The notes under the pieces are model-generated. The model was given only the letters and a program-made list of their open reading frames with translations. It did no database searches and was not told the DNA's origin. This document shows, one piece after another, positions 61,863 through 64,000 of a stretch of 64,000 nt of DNA. The position numbers were made by a program, and so were the translations under genes. Source of the stretch: Arsukibacterium tuosuense (GTDB taxonomy: Bacteria; Pseudomonadota; Gammaproteobacteria; Enterobacterales; Alteromonadaceae); NCBI RefSeq assembly GCF_900215315.1, contig NZ_OBEB01000001.1, positions 434,001 to 498,000 of the forward strand, written 5' to 3'. Positions within the stretch are counted from its first letter, which is position 1. Each line of letters opens with the position of its first letter.

Positions 61863-62660
61863 TTAGGCTGCTCCCTGCTGTGGTTGATTAGCAATAACGG
61901 CTAAAAAGGCCTGACGTAGATCGCCATCTGGTGTCAGCTGCTTGAACTCTTCAAGGCTGCCGGAAAAGCTGCTTAAGCCTTTATCTATTACCACAACCCG
62001 ATCACACAAAGCGCCGATCTCATCCAGATGATGGGTAGAAAAAATCACCGGCGTGCCCTGCGCTTTTAACGATTTTATAAAATCCAGTACCGTTTGCACT
62101 GTCATAATATCCAGACCGGTGGTTGGCTCGTCCAGAATAACCACTTTAGGGGAATGCACAACGGCCCGGGCAATAGCGGTTTTCTGCTTCATACCGGTAG
62201 ACATGGTATCTACCCGCCGGTTGGCAAAATTATGCATATCCAGCATGCTAAAAAGCTCGTCAATCCGGCTTTTTATCGCCGTTTCTTTCATGCCGTGTAG
62301 CCGGGCAAAATAAGCGACATTTTCAAAGGCGGTTAGTTTGCCATACAGTCCGGTATCAGCAGATAAAAAGCCAATTTCCTTGCGGGCCTGAATAGGCTTT
62401 TGTAACACATCGATATCATTGATAAATACCGAACCACTGTCTTGCTTTAATGCGGTAGATAACATCCGCAAGGTAGTAGTTTTACCGGCACCATTTGGCC
62501 CCAGCAACCCCAGCACTTCACCGGCACCGCACTGAAAACTGACATCCCGTACTGAATGAAATGATTTTTCGCTGTAGCGCACATCCTGCTTTTCAGTATC
62601 TGATAATTTATTGCCTTTGCTTATTGCAAATGCTTTGGCTAACCCTTTTATTTCAATCAT
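61863..62660 (-). CDS. ABC transporter ATP-binding protein, NatA-like
   Basis: ATPase of 265 aa. Walker A GLLGPNGAGKTTTLRML, signature MSTGMKQKTAIARAV, Walker B VVILDEPTTGLD and the H-loop FSTHHLDEI are complete. It partners the permease gene that follows directly. The insert near the N-terminus (KGNKLSDTEKQDVRYSEKS) is unusual in length but lies outside the core motifs. Confidence 0.93.
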   Translation of the reverse strand: MIEIKGLAKAFAISKGNKLSDTEKQDVRYSEKSFHSVRDVSFQCGAGEVLGLLGPNGAGKTTTLRMLSTALKQDSGSVFINDIDVLQKPIQARKEIGFLSADTGLYGKLTAFENVAYFARLHGMKETAIKSRIDELFSMLDMHNFANRRVDTMSTGMKQKTAIARAVVHSPKVVILDEPTTGLDIMTVQTVLDFIKSLKAQGTPVIFSTHHLDEIGALCDRVVVIDKGLSSFSGSLEEFKQLTPDGDLRQAFLAVIANQPQQGAA

Positions 62661-62725
62661 GTAAGCTTCCTAATCGTTGCTTGTTTTTTTCGCTTTTGAT
62701 TTACTTGCTCTTATATTTTTTGTGT

Positions 62726-63562
62726 TTATTTTTTTGTATTTATGTTTTTTGTGTTTAGCGCCCGGAAATACGCCGTATTCAGGTAAAACTCTGCCCGGCG
62801 ATTATCATCCCACCAGCCTGGCACCCCAAGCAGTGGCAACGGGGTCAGTTGTTGATTATCAAGAAGTAACCCGCCGTTAGCAATTTGTTGCGACATTTTT
62901 TGGTCAAGAAAACTGTAAGCATCTGTTAAAGACCAGTGGCAGAACCCAGCTGGCACGTCGATAAACAGACACTTGGCGGTTAATCCCAGAAAAGGTGCAG
63001 TGGCCATTTCATACATTGCATGGCCAAATATTACCGGCCTGATGCTCTGCCACCAGTCAGCACGCCTGTCAACAAAGCTTTGCTGCCACTGGTGTGTTCG
63101 TAACAAGTCGGCATGGTGCGCGGCTTCTGGCTCAAGGCAAATTACCACCCCACACTCATCAAATAAGGTCAGCCTGTTACGCAGCTTACTACGTTGCTTC
63201 AAACCATGCTGACTAATTTCAGACATATGTAATTGATTAAGCAAAGCTTTGGTCTTAGGAAACAAACACCAGATTAAGGCACCAAAAAAGTCATGCCAGT
63301 TATCTTTACGGGTAGGAACATTGTTAGTTGCATAAATATATTCTTCATAGTAGCGGCCATCCGTCGCCAGCGCGTCGTCAGCCACAAAACGAAAAGGCGA
63401 ATTACCGGCCCATTGATTCAACCTGGCAACATCCGGCCAGTGGTGTTGCTGGCTAAGGTCGATACGCTGACAGAGATCAGCAAATATACTGCTCGCGGCT
63501 AACAGCGTGCTGTCCCAGCCAGGGGGTGGACTAAAACGGGTTTTTAGATCATTTTTTTGCAT
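62726..63562 (-). CDS. DUF3025 family protein
   Basis: Protein of 278 aa. The segments YEEYIYATNNVPTRKDNWHDFFGALIWCLFPKTK and GHAMYEMATAPFLGLTAKCLF are the conserved parts of DUF3025, a family of unknown function common in gammaproteobacteria and betaproteobacteria. The start codon is an ATG next to a charged N-terminus; no signal peptide. Confidence 0.85.
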   Translation of the reverse strand: MQKNDLKTRFSPPPGWDSTLLAASSIFADLCQRIDLSQQHHWPDVARLNQWAGNSPFRFVADDALATDGRYYEEYIYATNNVPTRKDNWHDFFGALIWCLFPKTKALLNQLHMSEISQHGLKQRSKLRNRLTLFDECGVVICLEPEAAHHADLLRTHQWQQSFVDRRADWWQSIRPVIFGHAMYEMATAPFLGLTAKCLFIDVPAGFCHWSLTDAYSFLDQKMSQQIANGGLLLDNQQLTPLPLLGVPGWWDDNRRAEFYLNTAYFRALNTKNINTKK

Positions 63563-63858
63563 AATCAGTGTTTTCTGTTGCTGCAGCTGAAAACTCTCAA
63601 CCTTAATTACTTATCAAAAGCGTGAAAAAGCGCTTGCATTTTTGCCGTGGCATGGCACATTCAAGGGGTACGTTTAGACGTACATACTGCCAAAATTACC
63701 CTTCGTCTTTCAATTTGCACGGGTGTTGGCTGCGCCAGTTTACCCCTATCACTTAGGACAGCTAAGCTCAAGGGGATAAATTACCTTGCCGCCTACGTGC
63801 ATCTCGAAATCCATTGGGTAAAAATGTGTTTATTCGAAATTAATTAATAGAGGTTATC
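63563..63858. other. 296-bp region upstream of asnB
   Basis: Shared upstream region of DUF3025 (minus) and asnB (plus). It is almost half filled by the ERIC-like element at 63696-63821. An ORF of 66 codons across it on the plus strand is an artefact of the repeat. Confidence 0.6.
63696..63821 (+). repeat. ERIC-like intergenic repeat
   Basis: A 126-bp imperfect palindrome with TTACCC at the left end and GGGTAA at the right end. Inner blocks match the enterobacterial repetitive intergenic consensus as I remember it: CTTTCAATTTGCACG, GTGTTGGCTGCG, TTTACCCC, TCACTTA, TAAGCTC..GGGGAT, CTTGCCGCCTACGTGCA and TCGAAAT. Length is within one base of the classical 127 bp. It lies between two genes, as ERIC elements do, 37 bp before the asnB start. 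Confidence 0.75.
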
Positions 63859-64000
63859 ATGTGTTCGATATTTGGGGTGCTTGACATCAGTACTGATGTT
63901 AAAGCGTTGCGCCAGCAGGCGCTGCAGTTATCTAAGTTATTACGTCATCGCGGTCCTGACTGGTCAGGCATTTGGAATGACGACAATGCCATTCTGGTGC
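63859..64000 (+). CDS. asnB: asparagine synthase B, N-terminal part (runs off the window)
   Basis: The first 47 codons of a glutamine-dependent asparagine synthetase. MCSIFGVLDI carries the N-terminal nucleophile Cys of the class II glutaminase domain, and LLRHRGPDWSGIW is the conserved Arg-His-Arg-Gly-Pro-Asp block. AGAGG precedes the ATG. The reading frame is still open at the end of the window. Confidence 0.95.
   Translation, partial: MCSIFGVLDISTDVKALRQQALQLSKLLRHRGPDWSGIWNDDNAILV

Noticed and set aside
63647-63847. 66-codon plus-strand ORF ahead of asnB
   Set aside because: It lies across the ERIC-like palindrome and has no ribosome binding site.

Overview
The window reads as a chromosomal segment of a gammaproteobacterium of the Alteromonadales type (Rheinheimera, Alishewanella or Arsukibacterium would fit). 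The grounds are the rsxABCDGE-nth operon, a second EF-G (FusA2 type), a CsrD/MshH-like protein with degenerate GGDEF and EAL domains, a three-copy tRNA-Asn operon, GloA, Bfd, DUF3025 and asnB, with mixed base composition. The genus is inferred from gene content only; no search was run. Both strands are densely coded.

Layout. 1-4.5 kb: a two-component pair followed by a TonB-dependent receptor. 4.6-10.3 kb: an AT-richer stretch of unrelated small genes, all on the minus strand: a lipoprotein, two proteins with RNxxxH (HEPN-type) motifs, two esterase paralogues, a zinc-ribbon peptide, a membrane peptide and a RelE/RHH toxin-antitoxin pair. Several of the gaps hold imperfect palindromes that look like integron attC sites, with no integrase in view. 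I read this as a probable cassette cluster lacking an integrase. 10.3-15 kb: flavodoxin-like oxidoreductase, SnoaL-like protein, a six-repeat CHRD lipoprotein with a terminator-like hairpin in its leader, a GNAT and a SIMPL-domain protein. 15-17.3 kb: EF-G2. 17.5-23.3 kb: a four-gene cluster of two circularly permuted ATP-grasp proteins, alpha-E and transglutaminase, probably a peptide-ligation system of unknown product. 23.3-29 kb: a Pmp3-like peptide and an oxidase module (CtaG, subunit I-III fusion, subunit II) with DUF2231 and CopD-like membrane proteins. 29-37 kb: RND pump and adaptor, UvrB and a MATE transporter. 37.4-37.8 kb: three tRNA-Asn genes behind a promoter of stringent type. 37.9-46.1 kb: CsrD-like protein and the Rsx electron-transport operon ending in nth.

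46.1-50.4 kb is the most notable segment. A three-gene operon (138-aa unknown, double-domain KaiC-like ATPase, GGDEF-EAL protein) lies between the intact nth and a broken second copy of the 3' end of nth; the two nth copies start with an identical 41-bp stretch. This looks like an insertion that replaced the end of nth and brought a KaiC/cyclic-di-GMP signalling module. 50.5-58.3 kb: LytTR regulator divergent from an acyltransferase, a hydrolase and GNAT pair divergent from a second two-component system with phased repeats in the shared upstream region, a decayed gene with an internal amber codon, GloA and an SSAT-like GNAT. 58.4-64 kb: a periplasmic binding protein, an aspartoacylase-like protein, Bfd, a NatAB-type ABC exporter, DUF3025, a 126-bp ERIC-like repeat and the start of asnB, which runs off the end.

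Start codons were moved inward from the longest reading frame wherever a ribosome binding site, signal peptide or overlap with the upstream gene supported it. All family calls come from motif recognition by eye.
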